From Pseudomonas sp. BP8 (GTDB lineage: Bacteria > Pseudomonadota > Gammaproteobacteria > Pseudomonadales > Pseudomonadaceae), in NCBI RefSeq assembly GCF_017875955.1, contig NZ_JAGINK010000001.1, positions 1,898,001 to 1,962,000 of the forward strand: a stretch of DNA of 64,000 bases, written 5' to 3'. The translations under genes and the position numbers were made by a program. The notes beneath the pieces were generated by a model. It had not been told where the DNA came from and made no database searches. It saw nothing but the letters and a program-made list of their open reading frames with translations. Positions within the stretch are counted from its first letter, which is position 1, and each line of letters begins with the position of its first letter. This document shows positions 1 to 8,018 of this stretch, piece after piece.

Positions 1-684
1 GTCCCAGTGTTCGCCAGCAAGCTCCGCCAGGGCCGGCGCGGCCAGGTGGATCGGGTTGCGTGCCAGGTGCGGGTAGGCCACGTGGCCCTGCTTGCCGCGC
101 ACGGTGAGCTTGGCGCCGAGCGAGCCGCGACGGCCGTTCTTGACCACGTCACCGAGCAGGTTGGTGCTCGACGGTTCGCCGACGATGCACCAGTCCAGGC
201 GCTCGTTGCGCGCGACCAGGCGCTCGACCACGGCCTTGGTGCCGTGGTGGGCCGGCCCTTCTTCGTCGCTGGTGATGAGAAAGGCGACCTTGCCGCGGTG
301 GTTGGGGTAGTCATTCACGAAGCGCTCGCTGGCCACTACCATCGACGCCAGGCTGCCTTTCATGTCGGCAGCGCCGCGCCCGCAGAGCATGCCATCAGCG
401 TCGATCAGTGCCTGGAATGGCTCGTGCTGCCAGTTTTGCACCGGGCCGGTCGGGACCACATCGGTGTGGCCGGCGAAGCACAATACCGGGCCATCCTGGT
501 TGCCATGGGTGGCCCAGAAATTATCGACATCTTCGATGCGCATGGGCTCGAGCTGGAAGCCGACAGCGCCCAGGCGGTTCATCATCTGCGACTGGCAGTC
601 GGCGTCGACCGGGGTCACCGAAGGGCGGCGGATCAGGTCGCAGGCCAGTTGAAGGGTAGGCGAGAGCTCGGCTGGGGCCGTCAT
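1..684 (-). CDS. dapE: Succinyl-diaminopimelate desuccinylase, N-terminal part (cut by window edge)
   Basis: Hydrolyses N-succinyl-LL-diaminopimelate to LL-diaminopimelate and succinate in lysine and peptidoglycan precursor synthesis, in the cytoplasm. The frame is open from an ATG at 684 down to base 1, giving 228 codons of the usual ~380. Visible M20 peptidase features are the FAGHTDVVP metal motif (His73, Asp75), GRGAADMKG (Asp107) and the SDEEGPA pair Glu141-Glu142, which supplies the catalytic base and a metal ligand. The C-terminal part lies outside the window. dapD and dapC of the same succinylase branch lie nearby. No sign of damage in the part seen. Confidence 0.96.
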   Translation of the reverse strand, partial: MTAPAELSPTLQLACDLIRRPSVTPVDADCQSQMMNRLGAVGFQLEPMRIEDVDNFWATHGNQDGPVLCFAGHTDVVPTGPVQNWQHEPFQALIDADGMLCGRGAADMKGSLASMVVASERFVNDYPNHRGKVAFLITSDEEGPAHHGTKAVVERLVARNERLDWCIVGEPSSTNLLGDVVKNGRRGSLGAKLTVRGKQGHVAYPHLARNPIHLAAPALAELAGEHWD

Positions 685-763
685 GGGGAACTCCGGGGCA
701 AGGCAAGGCGAAAAAACGAGGGGCGTTATCTTATATCAAATGATGTCGGCGGGCACGGGCATT

Positions 764-816
764 GGGGCCGCCAGGCGGCCCTTCGCGACACAAGGCCGCT
801 GCCACAGGTCGAGCGA
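764..816. repeat. REP-like palindromic element
   Basis: A GGGGCCGC / GCGGCCC hairpin is followed by TTCGCGACACAAGGCCGC. Read on the minus strand this matches the common Pseudomonas extragenic repeat GGCCTTGTGTCGCGAA followed by a GC hairpin. It fills the gap between the dapE start and the stop of the downstream glucan synthase gene. It may also help end or stabilise transcripts. There is no clear T-tract. Confidence 0.6.
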
Positions 817-825
817 GGGCGACCT

Positions 826-3417
826 TCAGGTTGCCTGCGCTTCGACGCTGCTGTCCGCCGGCTTGGGCAGCGACGACAGGAAAGCCATGATCAGCGCGGC
901 CAGATACGGCAGCGACTGCACCAGCAGCATGGCTACCCAGAAGCGCATGTCTGAACTCGGCAAGCCCTGGACCAGGTAGATCCCGGCTGCCGCGCCCCAC
1001 AGCAGGAGCATGATGAACAGCTCTTCGCGGGCCTCGGCAATCGCCACCAGCAGACCATGACTGTCGGCATGCTTGGGCGTGCGGATGAACGGCATGCTGC
1101 TGGTGAAGAAGCCGTACAACACCGCCTTGGCGATCGTGTGCGAGAGCGCCAGGCCGGCCAGAGCGGCGGCGAAGGCATCCTTGAGATTGACCCCGACCGC
1201 GCGGCGGTAGAGGAACAGGATCTTGCCGACCTTGAAGAAGAACAGCGCCAGCGGCGGTATGGCAAAGATCATCAACGGCGGGTCGACCCGGTGCGGGACG
1301 ATGATCATCGCCGCCGACCACAACAACGCACCGACGGTGAAGAAGATGTTCATGCCGTCGGCTACCCATGGCAGCCAGCCGGCCAGGAAGTGATAGCGCT
1401 GGCCGCGGGTCAGTTCGCTACCCTGGCCGCGCAGCAGTGCGCGGGCGTGGTGCTTGATGATCTGGATGGCGCCATAGGCCCAGCGGAATCGCTGCTTCTT
1501 GAAATCGATGAAGGTGTCGGGCATCAGGCCCTTGCCGTAGCTGTTGTGCGCATAGGCGGCAGAGAGGCCTTTTTCGAACACGCGCAGGCCCAGTTCGGCA
1601 TCTTCGCAGATGCACCAGTCGGCCCAGCCGAGCTCTTCGAGCACCGAGCGTCGGGTCATGGTCATGGTGCCGTGCTGGATGATCGCGTCACGGTCGTTGC
1701 GGGTCACCATGCCGATGTGGAAGAAGCCCTTGTACTCGCTGTAGCAGAGCTTCTTGAAGGCGCTTTCATGCTGGTCGCGGTAGTCCTGGGGTGATTGCAC
1801 CACGGCAATCTTCGGGTCGGCGAAGTGCGGCACCATGTGCTTGAGCCAGTTGCGGTCGACGCAGTAGTCCGAGTCGATCACGGCAATCACTTCGGCATCC
1901 TTGGCGGTATGCGGCAGCAGGTAGTTCAGCGCGCCGCCCTTGAAGCCGGCCAGGGGCGCGACGTGGAAGAACTTGAAGCGCTCGCCGAGCAGCTCGCAGT
2001 GGGCCTTGAGCGGCTCCCACACAGCCGGGTCCTTGGTGTTGTTGTCGATCACCAGCACTTCATAATCGGGGTAGTCCAGCGCGGCCAGGGCGTCGAGGGT
2101 CTGCTTGACCATTTCTGGCGGCTCGTTGTAGCACGGCACATGCACCGAGACCTTGGGTCGGTAGGCGCTGTCGCCCTGTACCGGCAGGAATTCCCGGCGG
2201 CGTTTGAACGTCCACACTGCCTCGGCCAGTTCGTGGGCCTCGGTCATCAATACGATGAATACGCCAATCGCGCCCAGCGCCAGCAAGAAGCCGACGGTCA
2301 GGCTGAACCAGGTGCTGTATTGCTGGCTGTAGTCGTAGGCGATCCACACCAGCACCGAGCCGCACAGGAACGTGATGAAGGTGAGGAAGGTGCGCCCGCG
2401 TTGGCGCAGGGCCGAGCCGTCGATCAGCAGGATGGTCAGGGCGAGCATCGCCAGCACCACCGAGGCGACCGCCAGCGCACGCCACTGCGGGATGGCCACC
2501 ACCGGCCCCTCGAAGTTGAATTTTTGCTGGCGCTCGGCGTTGAACACGCCCCAGTAGGCGCCCACCGAGCCTTCGTCGCTGGCCTTCCATGGCTGGTCGT
2601 AGGCTTCGATGACGAAGTAGTTGTAGCCGCGCCGGTTGAGCGTGGTGACCAGGGTACGCAGGTAGATGGCCTGGTCGGCCTGGGTGGCATCGGCACCGCC
2701 GCGCATGCGGCCGTTGCTCGGCCAGCCGACTTCCGAAAGCAGCAGCGGCTTGCGTGGGAACTGCAGCTTGAGCTCGCGCGCGCGCTCAAGGACAAATTCC
2801 ACGGAGTCCTGCATGGGCACAAACTCCCAGTACGGCAGGATGTGCGCGGCGATCAGGTCGACGTGCTGGGCCAGTTGCGGGTGTTCCTTCCAGATGTGCC
2901 ACTGCTCGCTGGTGGTGACCGGTACCTTGACCGCGGCACGAACCCGGTCCAGGTAGGCTATCAGGGCTTCGGGCGTGACCTCTTCACGGAACAACGCTTC
3001 GTTGCCCACCACCACCCTGACCACGCTGCGCGAGGTGTTCGCCAGCTCGATGGCTTTGTTGATTTCACGCTCGTTGCGCTCAAGGTCCGGGCTGATCCAG
3101 ATTCCAAGGGTCACGCGCAGGCCCAGCTCCTCGGCCAGGCGCGGGACGTTCGCCTGTGTGCCTTCGACGGTGTAGATGCGGATGCTGTCGGTCAGCTTGC
3201 TCATCTGCTCGAGGTCTTGACGCATCTCGTCATCGGTCGGGTACTGGCCTTTTTGCGGGCTTTCACCCAGGCGAAACGGCGAGTAGGAGAAACCGGAGAT
3301 CTGTTCCGGCCAGGCAGGTGCCGATACCGGGCGATTGATCAGCGCCCAGAACCCGGTGAACAGCGCAGCGATGACGAGCACGACCACCAGATTGAGGCCG
3401 AATTTGCGTGATGACAT
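826..3417 (-). CDS. Membrane beta-glucan synthase: GH17 domain fused to GT2 glycosyltransferase
   Basis: Predicted inner-membrane protein of 863 aa, likely polymerising or remodelling a beta-(1,3)-type glucan. A first membrane helix lies near residues 8-28. A GH17-like domain follows (about 40-300), with a general acid in VVGNEALF (Glu140) and a nucleophile in LLSEVGWPS (Glu229). Three helices sit at about 313-333, 343-362 and 370-392. The GT2 domain (about 420-650) has VPCYNEP, DSD (515-517), ED (605-606) and QRFRW (642-646), the processive-synthase signature. C-terminal helices follow. The topology puts GH17 outside and GT2 in the cytoplasm. The frame extends upstream to 3633, but the ATG at 3417 directly precedes the first helix. 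NdvB-like genes of this architecture are known in Pseudomonas; the exact product is inference. Confidence 0.85.
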   Translation of the reverse strand: MSSRKFGLNLVVVLVIAALFTGFWALINRPVSAPAWPEQISGFSYSPFRLGESPQKGQYPTDDEMRQDLEQMSKLTDSIRIYTVEGTQANVPRLAEELGLRVTLGIWISPDLERNEREINKAIELANTSRSVVRVVVGNEALFREEVTPEALIAYLDRVRAAVKVPVTTSEQWHIWKEHPQLAQHVDLIAAHILPYWEFVPMQDSVEFVLERARELKLQFPRKPLLLSEVGWPSNGRMRGGADATQADQAIYLRTLVTTLNRRGYNYFVIEAYDQPWKASDEGSVGAYWGVFNAERQQKFNFEGPVVAIPQWRALAVASVVLAMLALTILLIDGSALRQRGRTFLTFITFLCGSVLVWIAYDYSQQYSTWFSLTVGFLLALGAIGVFIVLMTEAHELAEAVWTFKRRREFLPVQGDSAYRPKVSVHVPCYNEPPEMVKQTLDALAALDYPDYEVLVIDNNTKDPAVWEPLKAHCELLGERFKFFHVAPLAGFKGGALNYLLPHTAKDAEVIAVIDSDYCVDRNWLKHMVPHFADPKIAVVQSPQDYRDQHESAFKKLCYSEYKGFFHIGMVTRNDRDAIIQHGTMTMTRRSVLEELGWADWCICEDAELGLRVFEKGLSAAYAHNSYGKGLMPDTFIDFKKQRFRWAYGAIQIIKHHARALLRGQGSELTRGQRYHFLAGWLPWVADGMNIFFTVGALLWSAAMIIVPHRVDPPLMIFAIPPLALFFFKVGKILFLYRRAVGVNLKDAFAAALAGLALSHTIAKAVLYGFFTSSMPFIRTPKHADSHGLLVAIAEAREELFIMLLLWGAAAGIYLVQGLPSSDMRFWVAMLLVQSLPYLAALIMAFLSSLPKPADSSVEAQAT

Positions 3418-3649
3418 AGGCGTTTGAAGATTCCGAAGAAGGGAGCGGGGCGGTTTCCAGATGAGGCAGTGGCTTGGGCTTGCCTCGGAGGATGAAGTAT
3501 TGATCCCGCTCTGTTGTAGTCCATTTCGCATTTGCTGATAGGACATTAAAGCAGGGTTAATCGGATAGTTGTTAGTCGGGGTGCCTTTTGGCGAGCGCCC
3601 TTGCATCGCAATCAGGCTGCAAAGCAGCCCCACGATCGCCCAGCTGGCC

Positions 3650-3655
3650 TATAAT
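3650..3655 (+). promoter_or_regulatory. Candidate -10 box for tcdA
   Basis: A perfect TATAAT lies 28 nt before the tcdA ATG, in the 266-bp gap divergent from the glucan synthase. No convincing -35 hexamer is seen 16-18 bp upstream. A GGCTGC-AAA-GCAGCC hairpin sits just before it at 3615-3629. Confidence 0.45.
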
Positions 3656-3683
3656 ACGCGCCGGTTTTTTCGGGGTACTGACC

Positions 3684-4493
3684 ATGAGCACAGAAGATCC
3701 ACGCTTTGCCGGCGTTGCCCGGCTGTACGGTGACGACGGGCTGCAACGCCTGCGCGAGGCCCATGTGGCGATCGTCGGCATCGGCGGCGTGGGCTCGTGG
3801 GCCGCGGAGGCCATGGCGCGCAGTGGCGTGGGCGAGATCAGCCTGTTCGATCTGGACGATGTCTGCGTGAGCAACACCAACCGCCAGGCGCATGCCCTTG
3901 AGGGGCAGGTCGGGCGGCCCAAGGTCGAGGTCATGGCTGAGCGCCTGCGGGCGATCAACCCGGCCTGCACGGTGCACGCAGTGGCGGATTTCGTCACCCG
4001 CGAGAGCATGGCCGAGTGCATCACTAACGAAATCGACTATGTCATCGACTGCATCGACAGCGTGATGGCCAAGGCGGCGCTGATTGCCTGGTGCCGCCGG
4101 CGCAAGATCGGCGTGGTCACCACCGGCGGCGCAGGGGGGCAGATCGACCCGACCCAGATCCAGATCGGCGACCTCAACAAGACCTTCAACGACCCGCTGG
4201 CCTCGCGTGTGCGCTCGACCTTGCGCCGTGACTACAACTTCTCGCGCAATACCTCGCGCAATTATGGCGTGCCGTGCGTGTTTTCCAGCGAGCAGCTGCG
4301 CTATCCCAAGGGTGATGGCAGCGTTTGCCTGCAGAAGAGCTTTGTTGGTGAAGGCGTGCGGCTGGACTGTTCGGGCGGTTTTGGCGCGGTGATGATGGTC
4401 ACGGCGACCTTTGGCATGGTGGCGGCGAGCAAGGCGGTGGAGAAACTGGTCGGCGGCGCCCGGCGGCCGTCGGAGCGGGTGGTCGCCGAATAG
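3684..4493 (+). CDS. tcdA: tRNA threonylcarbamoyladenosine dehydratase
   Basis: E1-like ThiF/MoeB-family enzyme (269 aa) that uses ATP to cyclise t6A at position 37 of ANN-decoding tRNAs into ct6A. The nucleotide-binding GIGGVGS (32-38) and LFDLDDV are clear, and NTNRQ follows as in TcdA/CsdL. The frame runs upstream to 3588, but the ATG at 3684 gives the family N-terminus MSTEDPRFAG and is preceded by a TATAAT box. It converges on sufE/csdA. CsdA and CsdE work with TcdA (CsdL) in E. coli, so the neighbourhood fits. Confidence 0.94.
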   Translation: MSTEDPRFAGVARLYGDDGLQRLREAHVAIVGIGGVGSWAAEAMARSGVGEISLFDLDDVCVSNTNRQAHALEGQVGRPKVEVMAERLRAINPACTVHAVADFVTRESMAECITNEIDYVIDCIDSVMAKAALIAWCRRRKIGVVTTGGAGGQIDPTQIQIGDLNKTFNDPLASRVRSTLRRDYNFSRNTSRNYGVPCVFSSEQLRYPKGDGSVCLQKSFVGEGVRLDCSGGFGAVMMVTATFGMVAASKAVEKLVGGARRPSERVVAE

Positions 4494-4500
4494 TCTGCTC

Positions 4501-4619
4501 AGTCAGTGCGGGCCTCTTCGCGGGGCAAGCCCGCTCCTACAGGGGCCGTGCCATGCTGAAGACCGGCGCGGCCCCTGTAGGAGCGGGCTTGCCCCGCGAA
4601 GAGGCCGGCGCTGACTGAC
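4501..4619. repeat. REPIN: two P. putida-type REP sequences in inverted orientation
   Basis: Two copies of the REP core (GCCTCTTCGCGGGGCAAGC with GCTCCTACAGG) face each other, with short complementary flanks and a central ~12-nt loop. The whole block is a near-perfect palindrome of about 119 bp. It lies between the convergent stops of tcdA and sufE, the typical place for REP pairs. It may serve as a transcription or supercoiling boundary. Confidence 0.93.
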
Positions 4620-4625
4620 ATCAGC

Positions 4626-5036
4626 TCACGGCGCAGCGGCCAACTGCGCCATGCGCTGCAACACGGCATGCAGGCCATTGCTGCGCGAAGGCGACAACTG
4701 CCGCTCCAGCCCCAGCTCGGTAAACCAGCCACGCAGGTCGAGTTGCGCCAGCTCAGCGCTGTGCAGCCCCTGCACCCGCACCAGCAACAATGCCAGCAAC
4801 CCGCGCAACAAGCGCGCATCACTGCCGGCCTTGAACCGCCACTGGCCGTTGTCCTGGTGTGCCACCAGCCACACCAGGCTTTCACAGCCATGCACGCGGT
4901 TGTCCTCGGACTTCTCCGACTCATCCAGCGTTGCCAGGCGCTCGCCCCATTGCATCAGCAAGCGCGCCCGTTGCTCCCAGCCGCGGGCCTGCTGAAAGGT
5001 CGCCAAGGCCTCTTGGGCCTCGCTCGACAGGTTCAA
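4626..5036 (-). CDS. csdE: SufE/CsdE-family sulfur acceptor
   Basis: 136-aa protein that accepts persulfide sulfur from a SufS/CsdA-type cysteine desulfurase. The active cysteine is Cys51 in VHGCESLVWL, the invariant SufE loop. Length and fold region match SufE (about 138-147 aa). The ATG at 5036 overlaps the end of csdA by 4 nt, implying translational coupling. I prefer csdE over sufE because the partner is a CsdA-like enzyme, no sufBCD is present, and tcdA (csdL) is next door. Confidence 0.92.
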   Translation of the reverse strand: MNLSSEAQEALATFQQARGWEQRARLLMQWGERLATLDESEKSEDNRVHGCESLVWLVAHQDNGQWRFKAGSDARLLRGLLALLLVRVQGLHSAELAQLDLRGWFTELGLERQLSPSRSNGLHAVLQRMAQLAAAP

Positions 5037-6238
5037 CGCAGCATCTCCAGGCCCTGGTCCAGCGCGTCGAAGAAGCGCTGCACGTCGTCACTGTCGTTAT
5101 ACAACGCCAACGACACGCGGATTGCGCCGTCCAGGCCCAGGCCCTGCAGCAGCGGCATCGCACAATGATGCCCGGCGCGCACGGCGATGCCTTGCTCGGT
5201 CAGCAGGTGAGCGATATCAGCGTTGTGCACGCCGTCGACGACAAAGCTGGCCAGCGCCGTCTGCGGCGTGCCGAGAATGCGCACGCCGTCGCGATCAGCC
5301 AGGCCACGCAGCAGATGCTGATGCAGGCTGGCCTCGTGCCGTTCGACCGCGCTGGCATCGAGGCTGGCCAGGTAGTCAAGGGTCGCGCCCAGGCCGATCA
5401 CCCCGGCGATTGGCGGGGTGCCCGCCTCGAAGCCCAGCGGTGCCGGGCGAAAGCTGGCGCTGTGGTAGTCGGCCAGTTGCACCATCTCTCCGCCAAACTG
5501 CCAATGCAGCAACTGCTGCAGCGCGTGCTGGCGGCCGTACAGCACGCCAACGCCTTCCGGTCCGTACAGCTTGTGGCTGGAAAACACATAGAAGTCGCAG
5601 CCCAATTGCTGCACATCATGCCGGCCATGAACCACGCCCTGAGCACCGTCGACCACGGTCAACGCACCCTGGGCACGAGCGTGAGCGAGCAGCGCTGGCA
5701 GGGGTTGCCAGGTGCCGAGTACGTTGGACAGCTGGCTGACTGCCAGCAAACGGGTACGCGGGCCGATCAGTTGCAGGGCCTGGTTGAGGTCGATGCAGCC
5801 GTGCTCGTCCAGCGGCAGGATCACCAGGCGCAGGTTGCGTCGCCGCGCCAGTTGCTGCCACGGCAGCAGGTTGGCGTGATGCTCAAGGGCGCTGATGGCG
5901 ATCTCGTCGCCTTCGTTGAAACCGTGCTCCAGCCCATAGGCGAGCAGGTTCAGCGCCGAGGTGGCGCCATGGGTGAAGATCACCTGACGCGCGTCGGCAG
6001 CATTGAGCCAGGCAGCAACCTTGTCGCGGCTGGTTTCAAACGCCTGGGTCGCCAAGGCGCCGGGCAAATGCTGGGCACGGTGCACATTGGCCGCGCCATG
6101 GCCGTAATAGTGGTTCAGGGCATCGAGCAGGGCCTGTGGCTTCTGCGTGGTAGCGGCGCTGTCCAGATAGGTCTGGTGCTGGCGTTGCAGGGCGGCGATG
6201 GCCGGAAAGTCGGCGCGCCAGGGGGAGGGCTGGAACAT
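5033..6238 (-). CDS. csdA: Class V aminotransferase-fold cysteine desulfurase
   Basis: PLP enzyme (401 aa) that converts cysteine to alanine and leaves persulfide on an active-site cysteine. It is a group II (SufS/CsdA) desulfurase: YLDSAATTQKP near residues 24-34, PLP lysine Lys223 in SSHKLYGPEG, and catalytic Cys359 in RAGHHCAMP. It supplies sulfur to CsdE, encoded directly downstream with a 4-nt overlap. A terminator separates it from dapD, so csdA-csdE probably has its own promoter or depends on readthrough. Confidence 0.94.
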   Translation of the reverse strand: MFQPSPWRADFPAIAALQRQHQTYLDSAATTQKPQALLDALNHYYGHGAANVHRAQHLPGALATQAFETSRDKVAAWLNAADARQVIFTHGATSALNLLAYGLEHGFNEGDEIAISALEHHANLLPWQQLARRRNLRLVILPLDEHGCIDLNQALQLIGPRTRLLAVSQLSNVLGTWQPLPALLAHARAQGALTVVDGAQGVVHGRHDVQQLGCDFYVFSSHKLYGPEGVGVLYGRQHALQQLLHWQFGGEMVQLADYHSASFRPAPLGFEAGTPPIAGVIGLGATLDYLASLDASAVERHEASLHQHLLRGLADRDGVRILGTPQTALASFVVDGVHNADIAHLLTEQGIAVRAGHHCAMPLLQGLGLDGAIRVSLALYNDSDDVQRFFDALDQGLEMLR

Positions 6239-6255
6239 ATTGAGAGACCTGGAAA

Positions 6256-6287
6256 TAAAAACGGGTCTGGCATTACGCCAGACCCGA
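6256..6287 (-). terminator. Rho-independent terminator of dapD
   Basis: Read on the minus strand, a 10-bp perfect stem (CGGGTCTGGC with GCCAGACCCG, loop of 5) is followed by TTTTTATTT. It sits between the dapD stop and the csdA start. Confidence 0.9.
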
Positions 6288-6313
6288 TCTTATCACCTTG
6301 AACCCGAGGGTTC

Positions 6314-7348
6314 TCAGTTGTGCGCGTGCAGCGCCTCGTTCAGCTCGATGGCCGACTTGTGGGTCTTGCACTCCACCGCGCCGTTGAGCGAGTTGCGACG
6401 GAACAGCAGGTCGGTCTGGCCGGCCAGTTCACGGGCCTTGACCACTTTGACCAGTTGGTTGTTCTCGTCGAGCAGGTTCACCTTGGTACCGGCGGTGATG
6501 TACAGGCCGGCTTCAACGGTGTTGCGGTCGCCCAGCGGGATGCCGATGCCGGCGTTGGCGCCGATCAGGCAGCCTTCGCCAACCTTGATGACGATGTTGC
6601 CGCCACCGGACAGGGTACCCATGGTCGAGCAACCGCCGCCGAGGTCCGAGCCCTTGCCGACGAAGACGCCAGCGGAGACGCGGCCTTCGATCATGCCTGG
6701 GCCTTCGGTGCCGGCGTTAAAGTTGACGAAGCCTTCGTGCATGATCGTGGTGCCTTCGCCGATGTAGGCGCCCAGGCGCACGCGGGCGGTGTCGGCGATG
6801 CGCACGCCGGCCGGGACCACGTAGTCGGTCATCTTCGGGAACTTGTCCACCGAGAACACTTCCAGCAGTTCGCCTTTGAGGCGTGCTTCCAGTTGCAGCT
6901 CAGCCACTTCAGCCAGGTCCACGGCGCCCTGGTTGGTCCAGGCGACGTTAGGCAGCAGCGGGAAGATGCCGGCCAGGCTGACGCCATGCGGCTTGACCAG
7001 GCGGTGCGACAGCAGGTGCAGCTTGAGGTAGGCCTCTGGGGTCGAGGTCAGTGCGGCGTCTTCGGCCAGCAGGGTGGCGACCAGCGGCTTGTGGCTCTCG
7101 GCCAGGCGGGTCAGCAGGGCGTACTGCGTGGCATCGACCGACTTGACGGCGTCGGCCAGTTGGCCAGCCTGGGCGTTGCTGAACGCGATCGCCTGGTTGC
7201 CGCCTTCGTAGCCAAGAACCGGCGCGACTGCAGCGATCAGCTCGGCGCTTGGGTTGATCAACGGCTGCGCGTAGAAGACTTCCAGCCAGGTGCCCTGGCG
7301 GTTCTGGGTGCCGACACCGAAGGCCAGGCTGAACAGGGTAGTGGACAT
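6314..7348 (-). CDS. dapD: 2,3,4,5-tetrahydropyridine-2,6-dicarboxylate N-succinyltransferase
   Basis: Transfers succinyl from succinyl-CoA to tetrahydrodipicolinate, the first step of the succinylase branch of lysine/DAP synthesis. At 344 aa it is the long Pseudomonas form, not the ~274-aa enterobacterial form. The extra N-terminal region is followed by hexapeptide-repeat left-handed beta-helix sequence from about 165 to 300 (for example GAYIGEGTTIMHEG, GANAGIGIPLGDRN). It follows the ArsC-like gene on the same strand with a 41-nt gap and ends at a strong terminator. Confidence 0.96.
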   Translation of the reverse strand: MSTTLFSLAFGVGTQNRQGTWLEVFYAQPLINPSAELIAAVAPVLGYEGGNQAIAFSNAQAGQLADAVKSVDATQYALLTRLAESHKPLVATLLAEDAALTSTPEAYLKLHLLSHRLVKPHGVSLAGIFPLLPNVAWTNQGAVDLAEVAELQLEARLKGELLEVFSVDKFPKMTDYVVPAGVRIADTARVRLGAYIGEGTTIMHEGFVNFNAGTEGPGMIEGRVSAGVFVGKGSDLGGGCSTMGTLSGGGNIVIKVGEGCLIGANAGIGIPLGDRNTVEAGLYITAGTKVNLLDENNQLVKVVKARELAGQTDLLFRRNSLNGAVECKTHKSAIELNEALHAHN

Positions 7349-7389
7349 GCGATTACCTCTTGCGAATAAGGGTTGAAGCGAAGGCGGGC

Positions 7390-7737
7390 TCAGGCCAGCG
7401 CAGCGGCGTACAGATCGGGCTTGAAGCCGACCAGGGTGCGCTCACCGAGGTCGAGCACCGGGCGCTTGATCATTGACGGCTGGGCGAGCATCAGTTCGAC
7501 GGCCTTGGCCTGGTCAAGATCGGCCTTGCTGGCGTCGTCGAGCTTGCGGAAGGTGGTGCCGGCGCGGTTGAGGACAACCTCCCAGCCGTGCTCGTCACAC
7601 CAGCGGTTGAGGCTGTCGCGATCGATGCCTTGAGCCTTGTAGTCGTGGAACACGTACTCGATGGCCTGTTCTTCAAGCCAGGTACGGGCTTTTTTCATGG
7701 TGTCACAGGCTTTGATGCCGTAAAGAGTGTAAGCCAT
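7390..7737 (-). CDS. ArsC/Spx-family small reductase-like protein
   Basis: 115-aa thioredoxin-fold protein. The N-terminal motif GIKACDTMKKA (Cys11) matches YffB-type ArsC family members, with a single Cys instead of the CXXC of Spx. The C-terminal part (MIKRPVLDLGERTLVGF) matches the family signature RPVL. YffB-like proteins are glutathione-dependent reductases of unclear substrate. It lies just upstream of dapD and is probably cotranscribed. No arsenic genes are near, so an arsenate role is not supported. Confidence 0.85.
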   Translation of the reverse strand: MAYTLYGIKACDTMKKARTWLEEQAIEYVFHDYKAQGIDRDSLNRWCDEHGWEVVLNRAGTTFRKLDDASKADLDQAKAVELMLAQPSMIKRPVLDLGERTLVGFKPDLYAAALA

Positions 7738-8018
7738 TGAATGCCTGGGGCGGCAGGGCGAGCCTGGCGTCCCCGATACTCCGTGAAGAAAGGGTGGAGG
7801 CGATTATGCGACATCGATGAGCCCGGCGCCACGGCTTGCTGCCGAGCGCGACGGGACGTTGCGTGTCACAGCGTGTCTAGTAGCATGGTGTTACATATCC
7901 AGCCGGTACCTGCGACTATCGTGCAGCGGTGCAGTATCACCGCTCACCGCTAACATATTGTTTCAGAGGCGATGTTTACGCTGCGCCGGGATTTTCGAAT
8001 TACACAGGAAGCTTGCTG
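7738..8018. other. Divergent intergenic region
   Basis: A 281-bp gap between the divergent ArsC-like and antiporter genes. It has AT-richer stretches near 7875-7990 and no convincing hairpin terminator, tRNA or repeat. It should hold promoters for both flanking genes, but I cannot place them. Confidence 0.5.

Noticed and set aside
7390..7737. Arsenate reductase ArsC proper
   Set aside because: The single N-terminal Cys and short length fit the YffB-like branch, and no arsB, arsR or arsH is near.
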